The notes: generated by a model not told the origin, from the sequence alone. 64,000 nt of DNA from Arsenophonus sp052174475 (GCA_052174475.1 JBQMRO010000010.1:29059-93058); one strand, 5' to 3'. Positions 22,301 to 34,008 are shown, numbered from the stretch's first letter. Translations and numbers: made by a program.

Positions 22301-23175
22301 AGTGCGACAACGTTATTATCTAATATAATATTCATACAATGTCTATCATTACATCACTATTAAGTAATATACTTATCTGTTTATTCCCATATACTTTTAT
22401 TTTTAGTGAAATTTATTAATGAGGTAGGAATGGTATTTAATGCTTTAATTAAAGATTCCACTTTCAATTATTAGGTTTTGTATTTAAGCACTACTTGGCT
22501 AGTGTTGACAAGTGAAAGCTATAAAAGTTATTGTGGAAAATAAAATGATATAATAGTATTATTATATACACTTTAAGTCACTTTAACTAAACAGGTTTAA
22601 AGTAAATAAAAACGTAAATTTTACAGTAAACTAAACGCATAATTTCAGATATAGACTGAATGATAATTATCATTGCATTAATTGTTTTTATTATTTAATA
22701 TAGCAATATGATTACTATCATTGTACAAAATATTGATAATAATGTGTTCTATTTGATGAAAATCATTTATGATTAAAACCTTTTTGTCTATCTAAACCGA
22801 CTCTAAGGTTTGCATTATCTTTTTATACTTTTATCAATGATATTGATCTATTAACTATACTTTTTTCACTAGGATTTTATCTCTTAAATATTATCACTAG
22901 GTTTATATTATGTATTGCTTTTGCTTATTTTATAACCATTATACGTAACTACCTGAGTGGTAGTTGATGGTAATAACTAATTTTGTGGTGATTTATAACC
23001 TTTTGCTAGCATTTTATTGAAAATGATATTTTTATTTCAGTAACATCACTATTATCATTGATTTTTAGAAATCTTAATTCATTCGGGTTAGTACACATTA
23101 CTAGTAACTTACATTGATGTACTGGTTTAGCAATTAACTTTGAATCGCCTATAGTAGACGGAAATTTTGTAAACA
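22301..23175. other. AT-rich stretch with a possible lost regulated gene
   Basis: No readable gene in about 870 bases. A Fur-like palindrome lies at 22659-22674. Nothing downstream of it could be identified, so the gene it once controlled may have been lost. Confidence 0.4.
22659..22674. promoter_or_regulatory. Fur-box-like palindrome
   Basis: AATGATAATTATCATT is a perfect 16-base palindrome that closely matches the repeated NATWAT pattern of a Fur operator. It faces no intact gene. In such AT-rich DNA a chance match is possible. Confidence 0.45.
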
Positions 23176-23179
23176 TAAA

Positions 23180-24165
23180 TTACTTAAAAATATTTTTTTC
23201 TGTTAAATCTAATGCAAAATAGCTCAAAATCAAATTAGCACAGGCACGTTTAATAACCCATAATGTTTCTAGAATAACATCGATTTCATTAATAGCTCCT
23301 GCTTGAGCAGCAAATTTAATTTGAACAAATTCACTACTGACCTGGTAAGCTGCTAATGGTAGTTCAGTTAGTTCACGAACGTTACGAATAATATCAAGAT
23401 AAACACCAGCAGTTTTTATCATTAAAACATCACCGCCTTCTTGCTCATCTATCAATGATTCTCTAATTGCTTCATGACGATTCATTGGGTCGATTTGGTA
23501 ATTTTTACGATCACTAATTAAGCATGTGATCCTGCAGCTTCGCGAAAAGGGCTATAAAGATTAGCCGCAAATTTCGTTGAATAGGATATAATAGCAGCAT
23601 TAGTAAAACCTGCTTTATCTAGTACCTCACGAATTGCTCTGACTTGCCCGTCCATCGCGGCAGAATGTGCAATAAAATCAGCACCAGCATTTGTTGCAAT
23701 GACTGCTTCTCGACGAAGATTGAGCAATGTTGCGTCATTATCAACGCAATTTGTACCTAAAACACCACAGTGACCGTGAGAGATGTATTCAACAAAAACA
23801 AGTATCTGAGATGACTAGCAGATCGGGTACGGTGGTATTCCTTACAAGCTTTTGACATACGAGCAACTAAGCCATATTTTTCCAGGTATCGCTACCTGTT
23901 TCATCAAGATTATGTGAAATGCCAAATAATATTACTGATTTCAGCTCGGCTTTAGCAATCTGCTCAATTTCATAAGGTAATTTTTGTTCTGGGATACGAA
24001 AAATCCAAGGCATAGTTGCAATAATCTGATAATCTTTAATTTCTTCTTCGACAAAAATAGGCAATATAAGATCATTTAATGTTAAAATTGTTTCTTTGAA
24101 TAAATCGCGAACTATTTTTGTTTGATGCAATCGCCTTAAACGATGAATAGTTTATTGGTGTTGCA
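23180..24165 (-). pseudogene. hemB: Porphobilinogen synthase pseudogene
   Basis: Three long pieces of HemB survive in separate frames. The first is IVRDLFKETILTLNDLILPI through FGISHNLDETGSDTW. The second is ATNAGADFIAHSAAMDGQVR through ISYSTKFAANLYSPFREAAG, with the first active-site lysine. The third is MNRHEAIRESL through LMIKTAGVYLDI (second lysine) to ALDLTEKNIFK and the stop at 23180. The metal-site cysteine region between pieces one and two is scrambled, and the 5' end has lost its start. The damage is recent compared with hemL, since most of the protein can still be read. Confidence 0.96.
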
Positions 24166-24289
24166 CACCTTCTCATTATTATTACTACTTAAATTATAAT
24201 TGTTTTATGAAAATTTTTAGCGTATTATAAATAATAATTTATCTTAAATCTTTATTGATAGTGCTATTTTCTATTGCTATTTGTTAAAG

Positions 24290-24725
24290 GTTATTGCTTT
24301 GATCGCAGAATAATTTGTAGCCACTTCTATATTTCAATTGTTGTGGTTCATACAATCTTCTCCAAGACAAATAATTTGGTAAATAAATCACCTTACGCTA
24401 TATAATCTACTCAGCCATATCCATTTAATCGGCTAATATAGCTATTCACATTTTGAATGTGAAATTTTTAGGAAATAATTCTCTAATTATATAACCTTAT
24501 TAGACAATGGCAGTTAATTTTATGCTCGCTAGCAAAGGTTTCATACTATTTAGCTCCATCCAAGCAAAAAATGGACTGTTTATCAATAATTAGCTCAAGA
24601 AAATAGCTAACATATTCTGTATTAAATTCTTCAAGAATCTTATCGCTCATCTAACCATTATCTATCTGAGGTGATTAATACCGCAATTTATCATGGTGAT
24701 TAGGAAATTAAATTATTCTTCAAGA
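24290..24725 (-). mobile_element. IS1595-like relic, 3' part
   Basis: This aligns with 58100-58560 (-) and 37105-37400 (-). In the 58 kb copy the frame reads SRFHGV and SYLSNYLAWIRLF, the conserved C-terminus of IS1595-family transposases. The rest of this copy lies at 26640-27235, beyond an IS91-like relic. Confidence 0.65.
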
Positions 24726-24819
24726 GAGATAAAAGCACACTTTTTATTAAAAGTAGATAAAATCTGTTTACTTAGGTCTATTACAAATTAAAATTTCATT
24801 AGAGTATATATTCTTTAAC

Positions 24820-26640
24820 CTAATGCACTATTTTAGATATATTAACTCTAGGTTTAAGTTTAATAACCCTCATTTTTTCATTTTATGCATTTTTTTGACA
24901 ACAATTCCGTTTTCTATTTGCCATAATCTGTGCATCAATAAAAATATACTACTGTCACAAAGAATGCATTTGTATAGATCTGTGCGCAGGAATCTCCTTT
25001 CATCATAATTGCAAAATCTTAATTTTTTCATGCCGTCATTTTCAGCGTCTTTGCATCTTTTGTAATAACCTACTTCGTTGAGGATTCGACAATAAATTAC
25101 TATAACGCACAATTTTGAAATACATAGCCGAAATATGAATAATATAAGTACCCAATTATCTATTTTTGCGTTAGGATCTATACTGGCGGTACTACTTAGT
25201 TAAGTGGTTATAATAATGATGACGCACAACTACTTCATTTCAGTAATGTCATAGTTTTAACATAAATAGCAGAGTTATTATAGTAAAAGAGTTTTTTTAC
25301 AGCATGGCACCGCTCCTTTTATCTTTTTATCAAGTTAATTTTTTCTAGTAACATCCACACTTATGGTTTCAAGTAACTCTGCTACTGCTTCTTTTAGTAG
25401 ATGATATTCCACAGAGCAAGAAGACTATTACGATTTATCAAGTCATAATTATTATGTAGTAACCGGATAATAGCACCTTGCTAAATCCATTAGATAGCTC
25501 TTTTTTTTTAAAGAGAAATTCACATCATACAGCATGCTTAATATTAAGAATTCTACATGGTGACGGAGATGTGAATATGCGAATATTGATTAAGTTATTA
25601 ACAGCAAGTGTATAAGTAAGAAAAGATACTAATTTTGACACCCTATTTGTCTGCTCACTGCAACATAAGTATGAGTGACAACCAAAACAGAACATTGAGT
25701 ATCGTCTAGTCATTGTTAAAAAAAGGATAAAGAATATGAGGAGTAGCGAAAGTAATATGTTATGAGTTTCAGTTGGATAAAATATGAACCTATTATGCTA
25801 ATAGTGCTCGGTAGATTTTAAGCCATATGAAATCTAGGGTTTTGATTTGGAGCTTTAGCAGAAAAAACGGTGATGGGAACATTCAGGAAAGACACATCAG
25901 TAGAACGACAAGATAAACACCTATTACACAAAGTTCTGCAAGCAACCGTTCGCTATACAGATAGATGGGTCCCCATCCGAGTTAATACTTTTACTATTTT
26001 TTTTAAGAAATTTATTCAGACGTTATCAATAATAAAAAGCAGTTTAGTTTGTTGTGTAACAGATACATCTAGGTAAATTACTCTCTAAGCATCTTACTAG
26101 AGAAATAGAATCATCATCCTATCTGCATTCGTCAGATCTATCGGTTCAGTTATCTTTGTGTTTGCTACAGGAAGCGAAGGAAACGTGAGTTGTCCTTATT
26201 TCCTTATAGGTTATGAATTTATCAGGAATCATACTTTCATGTATTACCACTCAATAAAGTTCATCCTTTGCCATCGACTTGATCTGAGCGATATCAAAAA
26301 TCCATGATAATTATAACTAAAGGATGATAATAGTTGCGTGTCGAAAAAAATGAGAACTTAGGATACTATACATCACTGTATAGTATCTCTTTTTTGATCT
26401 CATGAAAAGTTCAATCAGTCTAAACTTCTTTTATTTTAGAAATGAGATCATAAAGCGCTTCAGATAAATAGATAGTTAACACGTGAAGTTGCATGGTTGT
26501 CCTAATTCACTTAATTTACGCTTTTTAGAAGATTCATTCCGAACTATCTAGATGAATTTCTTTCATATTAACATATTGCAGAATACAAAAAGTACTCAGA
26601 TAATGAACATTTCCGAAGCAGAGTAACTGGGTACTAACAC
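24820..26640 (-). mobile_element. IS91-like relic inserted in an IS1595-like relic
   Basis: The C-terminus near 24870-25000 gives FLRTDLYKCILC, the conserved end of IS91-type transposases; the 80-codon open frame there is just this remnant. Upstream segments align with 53700-54990 and, at 26400-26640, with 53480-53650. The whole unit is about 1.8 kb and lies between the 3' and 5' parts of an IS1595-like relic. A strong hairpin lies inside at 26362. Confidence 0.65.
26362..26395 (+). terminator. Strong intrinsic-terminator-like hairpin
   Basis: GATACTATACA, loop TCAC, TGTATAGTATC gives a perfect 11-base stem, directly followed by TCTTTTTT. It lies within the decayed IS91-like unit and ends no intact gene. 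It could still stop transcription running towards nhaC from the left, but nhaC is on the opposite strand. Confidence 0.6.
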
Positions 26641-27235
26641 TATAAGTTATAGATTACTATTCTCTTTCCTTTTATTTCCTCCTCTTCCGTGTTTTCTAGC
26701 TTTTTTATGTAGGAAACAACCTTTCCCTTAAAAGGATTTAAAGGGAAATATTTTATTGATTTCAAGAATATTATTTAGATTTATCTTGGCTGTCTCCCCG
26801 ATAAAGTAAAAAAGCAGTCAAGCCATCTAAACGCTGTTTTAAATTAATGCCTATTTGTTTCGTTTACTCCTGAATAGTTTAGCTATTCTCAACACATATC
26901 GAATCTAACTAAAATATTTTTCTTTGTAATGTAGTTTTGCCAGCAGACTTCCAGTAAGATTGTTAAATATTTTCTCTAATTGGAATTTTATAACGACATC
27001 TCTGTAACCATAACAAATAGTTTCTAGTAGTTAACATACTCATGCTAACAACATGAGTAGGATAAAACAGATTGAATTGCTTCAATTCATAGATCAACAT
27101 CATTTAACATGTAATATATTGTATCTGAAGCAGCTAATGCTATGCAGATTTATCTTGAACACGGAGTAAGAAAAAAGTCCATTTAATCTTATTAGTATTT
27201 GCTTTTCAAAGAAACTTCTTCATAAAAATCATTCA
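26640..27235 (-). mobile_element. IS1595-like relic, 5' part
   Basis: The minus strand reads ARKHGRGGNKRKE near 26690 and continues upstream into the N-terminal zinc-ribbon region near 27000-27180. It is the partner of 24290-24725, with 1.8 kb of IS91-like sequence between them. Confidence 0.65.
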
Positions 27236-27301
27236 TACAGTAGAATGGAATTCTACCAACAACATTTTTCAAAATAGCCTTTCTATACATAGCATTTCAC
27301 C

Positions 27302-28720
27302 TTACTGGTTAAATCCTAAATAAAGATAAATAATTAATACGATTATTCCAGTAATAATAGCGTAAGGCATTTGTGTTCTGATATGCTCAATGTGATCACA
27401 ATCAGTCGCCATTGAAGCAACAATAGCGTCGCTAGAGATTGGTGAGGTCATATCACCAAAAATTGAACCGGTGATCGCTGCTCCAATCATTAATTCAGTA
27501 GACATATTAACTGAGAGCCCTAATTGAATGCCAATAGGGATCATAATAGCAAAAGTTCCCCAAGAAGTGCCAGTTGCTAATGACATGATAGCGCTGATTA
27601 AGAAAATAAAGGCAATAGAAAATTCTGCTGGTAATACACTGGAAGAAATTTGTGCAATATATGCACCAGTATTGAGATCGGCAGAAACATTGCCCATTAA
27701 AAATGCTAAAATCATCACTGAACTAATTTTGATCATACTGCCGTAACCAATATAAATTTCCTTAAAAAATTTTTCGATCGTTAAAATTTGACGGGCTAAA
27801 AACCAGATAAAAGAAACTAAAGTGCCAAACATTACTGCCCAGTAAACCGAGGTTGAACCACTGCCTTTAGTGAACTCGCCATTACCTGTGATAGATAGAG
27901 CGACAGGTACCATTAAAACCGTTGCCAGAATAGGAATAAAGAAATTCAATATAGTATGAGTTGATGGATGATCAATAACTTCTTCATCAGAAATAGCATA
28001 TAGCTGATAAGATTTATATTGATTTAAAATAGTTTTCTGTTCAGCTATTTTCATTGGGCCCCATGAATAATCGGTAAGAATATAAAATAATACTGATGCT
28101 AATGATAACCAAGCCATAATATTATATGGCATAGCAGTAGCAAGAATTTTGAAAGGTTCACCTGAAATAAATCCATTAGAGACTTGCACACCAATAACAC
28201 CCATCATTGCAGCTCCCCAACCATTGATCATGACAGAAGAGCATACAGAAACACCAGATGTTTGAACAATGTAGGCCATTTTTTCTGCAGAAACACCATA
28301 ATAAGAAGCAATATTTTTAGTAGAAGCACCAGCAACTAATTGATTAATAGAGCTCTCAATAAAAATGATTATTGAAATAAACATAGCTAGCAGCTGGATT
28401 GCTTTTTTATTTTTTAAAAAACTAATTTTATTAGTGAAAAAATACACTAAACTTCTAACGCCGCCGGTAATATTAATTAACCGCATAATTCCGCCAATTA
28501 ATAAAATAAAAATAATAGTTTGTGTATTTCCTGGGGAAGCAAAAGTAGTAATAATTCCTGTAAGTGTTGCTTTAATACCTAATAAAATATTGTGATCATT
28601 AATAATGGTATAACCAACTAAAATACCTATCAATAATGATAAGATAACTTGTCGTGTCATTATTGCGAATATAATAGTGATAAGTGGCGTAATTACTGTC
28701 CAAATTCCGTAGTTATTCAT
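27302..28720 (-). CDS. nhaC: NhaC-family Na+/H+ antiporter
   Basis: Inner-membrane protein of about 472 residues with roughly a dozen hydrophobic segments. It reads MNNYGIWTVITPLI at the start and has the family's polar motifs, for example SLATGTSWGTFAIMIPI and GSIFGDMTSPISSDAIVAS near the end. It probably exchanges Na+ for H+ across the inner membrane, but substrates vary in this family. An upstream ATG at 28735 exists. I prefer 28720 because GAGG lies nine bases before it and the family starts with MNN. The gene is intact between IS relics, and a decayed partial copy lies at 20380-20660. Confidence 0.8.
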   Translation of the reverse strand: MNNYGIWTVITPLITIIFAIMTRQVILSLLIGILVGYTIINDHNILLGIKATLTGIITTFASPGNTQTIIFILLIGGIMRLINITGGVRSLVYFFTNKISFLKNKKAIQLLAMFISIIIFIESSINQLVAGASTKNIASYYGVSAEKMAYIVQTSGVSVCSSVMINGWGAAMMGVIGVQVSNGFISGEPFKILATAMPYNIMAWLSLASVLFYILTDYSWGPMKIAEQKTILNQYKSYQLYAISDEEVIDHPSTHTILNFFIPILATVLMVPVALSITGNGEFTKGSGSTSVYWAVMFGTLVSFIWFLARQILTIEKFFKEIYIGYGSMIKISSVMILAFLMGNVSADLNTGAYIAQISSSVLPAEFSIAFIFLISAIMSLATGTSWGTFAIMIPIGIQLGLSVNMSTELMIGAAITGSIFGDMTSPISSDAIVASMATDCDHIEHIRTQMPYAIITGIIVLIIYLYLGFNQ

Positions 28721-28854
28721 TGCGAAATACCTCATTCTTTAGCTGAGTATTAAAATTAAGTCTTGCTCTAAAACATTAAGTAGATCGTCAATATTTTCTA
28801 TCCATAACGTCTTATATCCTGAAAGAAAGATTATAGTTTTTTACTAATTAAAAT

Positions 28855-29185
28855 TTAATTTTTAAGCAATCTTTCATAGACTGCAATGAAATTTATTACC
28901 TAGCAGTGATTGGAATAATTCTTGATTGTACAGCTAAACATATTGATGCAAAGTGATCTTAAGATCTTTACCAGAATTGAATAATAGCTTTTCAATCTAT
29001 TTTCTATATACCATTATATCGCTCAACCATATTATTAATTTAAGGATGTCTCGTAGGATAAAATCGTTGCTCTATACCAAACTCTGTACATAAATAATCG
29101 AATTCCTGTTCTCCGATACCTAAATGTTTTTTCATAGCAAAAGGCAGTCTATAAATTTTTTACCATTGTCTGTAGCACCCGATGG
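28855..29185 (-). mobile_element. IS481-like relic, 3' end
   Basis: The minus strand reads NSGKDLKITLHQYV and LYNQELFQSLLGNKFHCSL, matching the C-terminal RSGEDLExTLxRYVWLYN region of IS481 transposases. It aligns with 17220-17560. Only the last third remains, cut off near 29190 by an IS1595-like relic. Confidence 0.7.
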
Positions 29186-29239
29186 GATTGCTATGTATTC
29201 TTATTTAAAATCAAATAAGAATCGTTGAATAATTAGCCG

Positions 29240-29940
29240 CAATCTTGTTGTTGTAAATATGAATTAAAATGGTCATATTAGTAAAGGTTGTTAATAAAAA
29301 CTACTTATGCTACAAAAGTAATTTTGCTACAGCAGTTACTATGAAAAAGTAAATAGTTATACACCTTAAAAAGACTATTTCCTTACCTCTTATCAAGATA
29401 AAACTACATCTCACTAGTTGATTAAGTAAAATCTATCGGATGATATCGATCTATGTATTAAAGCAATTCATTTCACTTTATCTTGTTCATATTATTACAG
29501 TAAGGATATAACCACTTGGGGGGATTTATTAGAGTTACAGTAAGATTATTAGAAAATTAGTGGTTTTAAGAAACCATTTAACAATCTAATTAGAAGTCAT
29601 TTGGTGAAACTAGATCACAAGAAAAAATAGTTTAGTTATCTTCGATGTAGATCGAATAACTTAACTTTATGGGAGCCCAATAAAACAAACAGATATTGAT
29701 TTTAAAATAGCCTTTAGATTGATGACACTGTTTCTTATTTTAGCAGCGACAGCTAACATAAATACACTAAGTGATATTTATTTAATTCGATGAAATATTT
29801 TTCTCTAAACATTTTAAAGTAAATATTATATGAGTAATCAGATTTTTGAAGAGTTTAATGTAGAATATGGTTATCGGTTCTCTTGAACCGATCATCGATA
29901 AAGAGTTCATCTTTCTCGGAGTTATTAGTAAATCTAGTGC
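29240..29940 (+). mobile_element. IS1595-like relic
   Basis: Homologous to 7410-7773 plus 10300-10690. It gives a continuous view of the element that is split there. It is interrupted at about 29940 by an inverted IS256-like relic. Confidence 0.65.
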
Positions 29941-30955
29941 ATAATGATCAAGTTATATTCCGCTCTGATCTTCGTAAATCTATTCACCCCTTTAAGTTAG
30001 ACGTTATTAATCATCAGGATTAGAAAGGAAATCCTACTTAACTGCTTTCAGATTTCTAATAAGATTAGAGCAACTTAAACACCCTTAAAAAGATTATTTT
30101 TCTTGAACTACAGTCAGCTTTTTATAGCTTTACTATCGCAAAAGCTGATTTAATCGAATTTATCGTTATTATTGAGGCTCAATGCAGCTAACAAAAAAGG
30201 ATAGAATGCCAGCCTATTCTTGTTGATCTTTTTCCAACTTCTTCATTGTTGCAGAATACATTTAAACTTTGCTAGCAAAGCATCAAAGGTTTTATTAGTG
30301 GCATCGCGCCTCTCTAGTAGGCAAACTTCTCCCGCATCTAATACTTAACTTTCTATTCTATCCTTTAGGAGTGAAACCTATCACATCAGCTTATTTGTAT
30401 AGCTAATTATGCATTGGTGATAGATGCTCGGAAATATCTTTACTATTACACCATAAAACTAAGTGTACTCCGTCTTCCGTAGCAAGCCTAAGAGATACAC
30501 TTAAACAAGACGCTAGCAGGTTTATTAAGAAACCTCAGATCAGTTTTCTTCTGATTTTTAATAACCATTTTTTACTGCAACGATCTCCTTATATCCATGT
30601 TAAGAAGTCCTAACGCTGCTTTAATCAACAGCAAAAGCGATTAGCTTCCATCTTATCAGTGCGGCATTAAGACCTCGTTAATAACGCGACGTTCTCAGAA
30701 CGTTGTTACAGCATACCGTTGAGATCATTCTCAACTGTAGTGCCTATTATACCTGCTTAGAATCCACCATTACGAATGAGTTCATGTAATTGATTAGATA
30801 ATATCTAATTTTCGGATACCTGTATAGTAGGCTTTTTATGAAATATTATCTCTCTGTTGTTGAAGTTATTTACTAAATAAATTAGTAAGATACGTTACGC
30901 ATCTCCAAAACCACCCTACACAGAAGAAATGAGTATAACTCTATATATTATATTA
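29940..30955 (-). mobile_element. IS256-like relic
   Basis: Aligns with the minus-strand units at 13400, 37790 and 43318. Its boundary, TTATTAGTAAATCTAGTGC at 29923, is close to the boundary at 37795, which suggests a shared element end. It lies immediately before the dedA-family gene. Confidence 0.65.
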
Positions 30956-31009
30956 TTATAATTTTTTTATTTTCTTTCGAAAATAACTAATCCAAGAGAA
31001 AATAACGCA

Positions 31010-31570
31010 ATGAAAACAGAAGAATTTATGATATATTTAAATCTATTTTGGTCAGAGTTTAATTTACATCCAATATTATTATTTACCATATTATTTAGCA
31101 TTGCAATGAGCAAATCTACTGTTGTTTTATCTTCTTTTCTACCTCCTGCATCTATTATGTTATTAACAGGCATCACTGCCAGTCTACCAAAACTAAATAT
31201 TAGTTTAGTTTGGTTGGCCATTACTTTAGGTGCAACTTCAGGTTCAATAATTTCTTACTATTTGGGTAATCAAATAACTACTAGAAAATTATTTAATCGA
31301 TTTTTTAATCGCTATCAATCAACTATTAATAATGCTCATAATAAGTTACAAAACCAAGGAGTGACGGTATTATTTACCTCACGTTTTATTGCTGTATTAA
31401 GGTACATGATCCCATTAGTCTCCGGTATGTTATTAATGAATAAAACTAAGGTATACAGTATTTGCTTATTATCAGCGGCTATTTGGGGATCTGTATTTAT
31501 TTTAATTGTTAAAGGTGTATTTACTATAATCGCACTAGAAACATTTATAAAATGGAGCTATTTAAGTTAA
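31010..31570 (+). CDS. DedA-family (VTT-domain) membrane protein
   Basis: 186-residue hydrophobic protein, shorter than the usual 200-250. It shows a DedA/VTT core: SFLPPASIMLLTG (about 45-57), then SGSIISYYLGNQ, and the signature SRFIAVLRYMIPLVSGM (about 122-138) with both conserved arginines. Family members take part in proton-dependent lipid handling in the inner membrane. The acidic residues that E. coli YqjA/YghB need in the N-terminal part (an ENG...PGD-type region) read SKSTVV and PPASIM here, so the activity may differ. Codon use is as AT-rich as its neighbours. It stands alone between IS256-like relics, with no partner gene to suggest a role. Confidence 0.75.
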   Translation: MKTEEFMIYLNLFWSEFNLHPILLFTILFSIAMSKSTVVLSSFLPPASIMLLTGITASLPKLNISLVWLAITLGATSGSIISYYLGNQITTRKLFNRFFNRYQSTINNAHNKLQNQGVTVLFTSRFIAVLRYMIPLVSGMLLMNKTKVYSICLLSAAIWGSVFILIVKGVFTIIALETFIKWSYLS

Positions 31571-31599
31571 AATATTTATTTATACTTATACTCATTTCT

Positions 31600-32860
31600 A
31601 ATAATGGGATTTCATAGATGAATAGTATATGCTGCATGATTGATTTTTTGAACAATCTCAATAACAGAGAAATAATACACCATGAAAAGCATGGTCTACA
31701 GGTATCCGAAAATTAGATATTACCTTTGATCCATTATATAAACTTATTTATGATTGTGATAGGTAGTTAATAGCACTGCTGTTGAGCATGAGATCATAAC
31801 TATCTTCTGTAAATAAGATACTAAACACCGCCTTGTCGTCGAGCGTTTGTCCGTCAACCGTAACGATTATTTGACACAGCGAACCACACAGACTACTATT
31901 GGCGATATCAAAATTAAACTATATTAAAGTCAAAATAGGGAAGCTCTACAGCGGCAACAGAATATGTTTCAAGATCTCATCGCTACCTTCGCCTTATCTG
32001 AAGCGTATAAAACAGTTAATAGTTGCGACCATCGCTGTTCTACGGATATCCATCAGTAATTTCAGGAAATTATAGCATGTTTTCCAGTTAAAAATACATA
32101 TGGTTCAAGCAGGCAAACAATCAGGTTTCCTGATAGGAAAACTATGTATTAATCAAAGAAATAAACCTAAAGTATATCCCTTAAATCACGTAATACAATT
32201 CTATATTCTCTTCAAGTCATTGTTGTTTCAATCTGCTGATATGGGTATTGGTAGAGAACACATTATCAATAACATTGCGAATAAATGTAAGGGAGCTTAT
32301 CTGCAGTCGAAAATACTTATCAAGAGTTAGAAGAGAATTTGAGTTAAACTTATCAATGGTTTGCGAGCGTTCGGCTTAACTGCATCTCTAAATTTGCTAT
32401 TGGAAGATGGTGCCATTAGTTTTTGGAATGCAATGGCAAAGGATATTCCTGGGGATGCAATCAATCCTGCTGAATACCTAAAATAGGTAATGCACTAGCT
32501 TTACTCCCAAAAGACATGGAGAATCAAAAGTTAAGGGTGAGCTGCGGGGAGGTCTAGCTAGCATAAAGTTGTGATTTCGTTAATAAAGCCATTGATATTT
32601 TGTTAGCAAGAGATTTTTAGCGTACCCTAAAAGTATGAAGAAATTGAAGAAAAGATTAAGAATAACAGCTAGGATTCTACTATTTTTTATCAGTGAACTG
32701 TGAGTATCAATAAGAACAATGAATCCAATTTAGTCGGGTTTGTAGCAGTTGAGGATACAGAAGCTGATACAAGAAGCATTGTAGTTCTAGAAAAACAACC
32801 ACTTTAATGGTATTTAAGTTAATCTCGTCTGATTAGAAATCAGAAAAAGGTTAAGTATGA
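31600..32860 (+). mobile_element. IS256-like relic, mosaic
   Basis: Forward transposase pieces read LLLEDGAISFWNAMAKDIP (about 32400), AIDILLARDF (about 32590), and SRKTTTLMVFK near the end at about 32780, in IS256 order. The stretch 32150-32290 instead matches the minus-strand units (compare 14160-14240), so an inverted piece has been spliced in. The 76-codon open frame at 32100 is chance. Confidence 0.6.
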
Positions 32861-33255
32861 TTTCCTTACTCATCCTTATGATAAATAATATTTAACTTAA
32901 AGATTGAGAGCTGATTATTTGAAACATCAAAGCGTAACATAGTCTGATCAACATAGACCAGATTTACTAATAACTCATGCATGTGCAACCATGACGCAAA
33001 ACTTTTCGCTGCTTTTGCATGATTCAGATAAGGCAGCCACGAACTTTGCAAGAATATCCTGTTACCATTGCATCGCTTACCATCAGGTGATTCTTTAATA
33101 TCAATATCGGTCATACTAGTCTGTATTGCTCTCTATAGCAAATAACCGTTGTGATCACGCGATGAATACCGTCTAGAAGACGGCGTTCATCATATTGATG
33201 CAGCATGGCTTCAATCTCCGGTTCAATAGCAGTTCTTATTAGCTAGCTAGAAATT
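32861..33255 (-). mobile_element. IS256-like relic, 5' fragment
   Basis: The minus strand has an 82-codon open piece with GNRIFLQSSWLPYLNHAKAA and SFASWLHMHELL, the N-terminal region of IS256-family transposases that ends in the LPWLYLKGIS motif. It meets the end of the forward relic at 31600-32860 tail to tail. Confidence 0.7.
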
Positions 33256-34008
33256 GTGTATTATATCACTGCACACACTAAGATAGTGTAGTGATATAAT
33301 ACTAAACATATTATTACTTCTAACTTAAAGCGAAAATTTATTTATATTTTCTGATTTTATCAGGTATTCAGGATAGTTACGGTAAAATACCGAATATTTC
33401 GACATAAATTTTTAAATTAATCGCTAATAGCTAATATGATTAAAATAGGCTGGCTACTCCTCGAGTTTTGATGAAAAACATCATAAAAATGATGAAAGTA
33501 ATTATTAATTTTTAAAATAATTTATTAAAAATAAAGTGATTAATTATATCAATTAAAATTTATCATAAAATGATAGATTTTATCTAACTCAAAAAACTGT
33601 TTAACAGCAAAAAATTTTGCTAAACCAACTATAAAGATTCCATCTTTTTATAAGTTAATTGTTTTAATATTTTCGTATAACATATATAAATGATTGTAAT
33701 AAAAATTTTTTTAAAAAAACTTAGAATAACGAATTAATTTTAAGTAAATAGCAACAATAACTTTAATCATGAATAAATAGGTTTTTATCTGACTTCAGTA
33801 TTATTGAATAATATTGTTATAAACAACAATCGTAATAATCATCACAAAAATAATAACATCAATTTTATTTTTAATTTGTTTTTCCATTTAATAAATTAGT
33901 AATCAATGGTATCAATAATAGCATTAGTCAGCATCAGTAGAATCAAGGTAGTCAATATAATTTCATTTATTTTCATTAATGAAAAATCAAAACTATCATT
34001 TTCTGCTG
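33256..34008. other. Gene-free AT-rich stretch
   Basis: About 750 bases with no gene or IS relic that can be read. Runs of A/T and short imperfect repeats dominate. Confidence 0.45.

Noticed and set aside
24870..25112. 80-codon cysteine-containing protein, possible zinc protein
   Set aside because: Its YKCILC motif is the normal C-terminus of an IS91-type transposase, and the upstream sequence aligns with other copies.
32866..33114. 82-codon open frame as a small gene
   Set aside because: It is the N-terminal piece of an IS256-like transposase relic.
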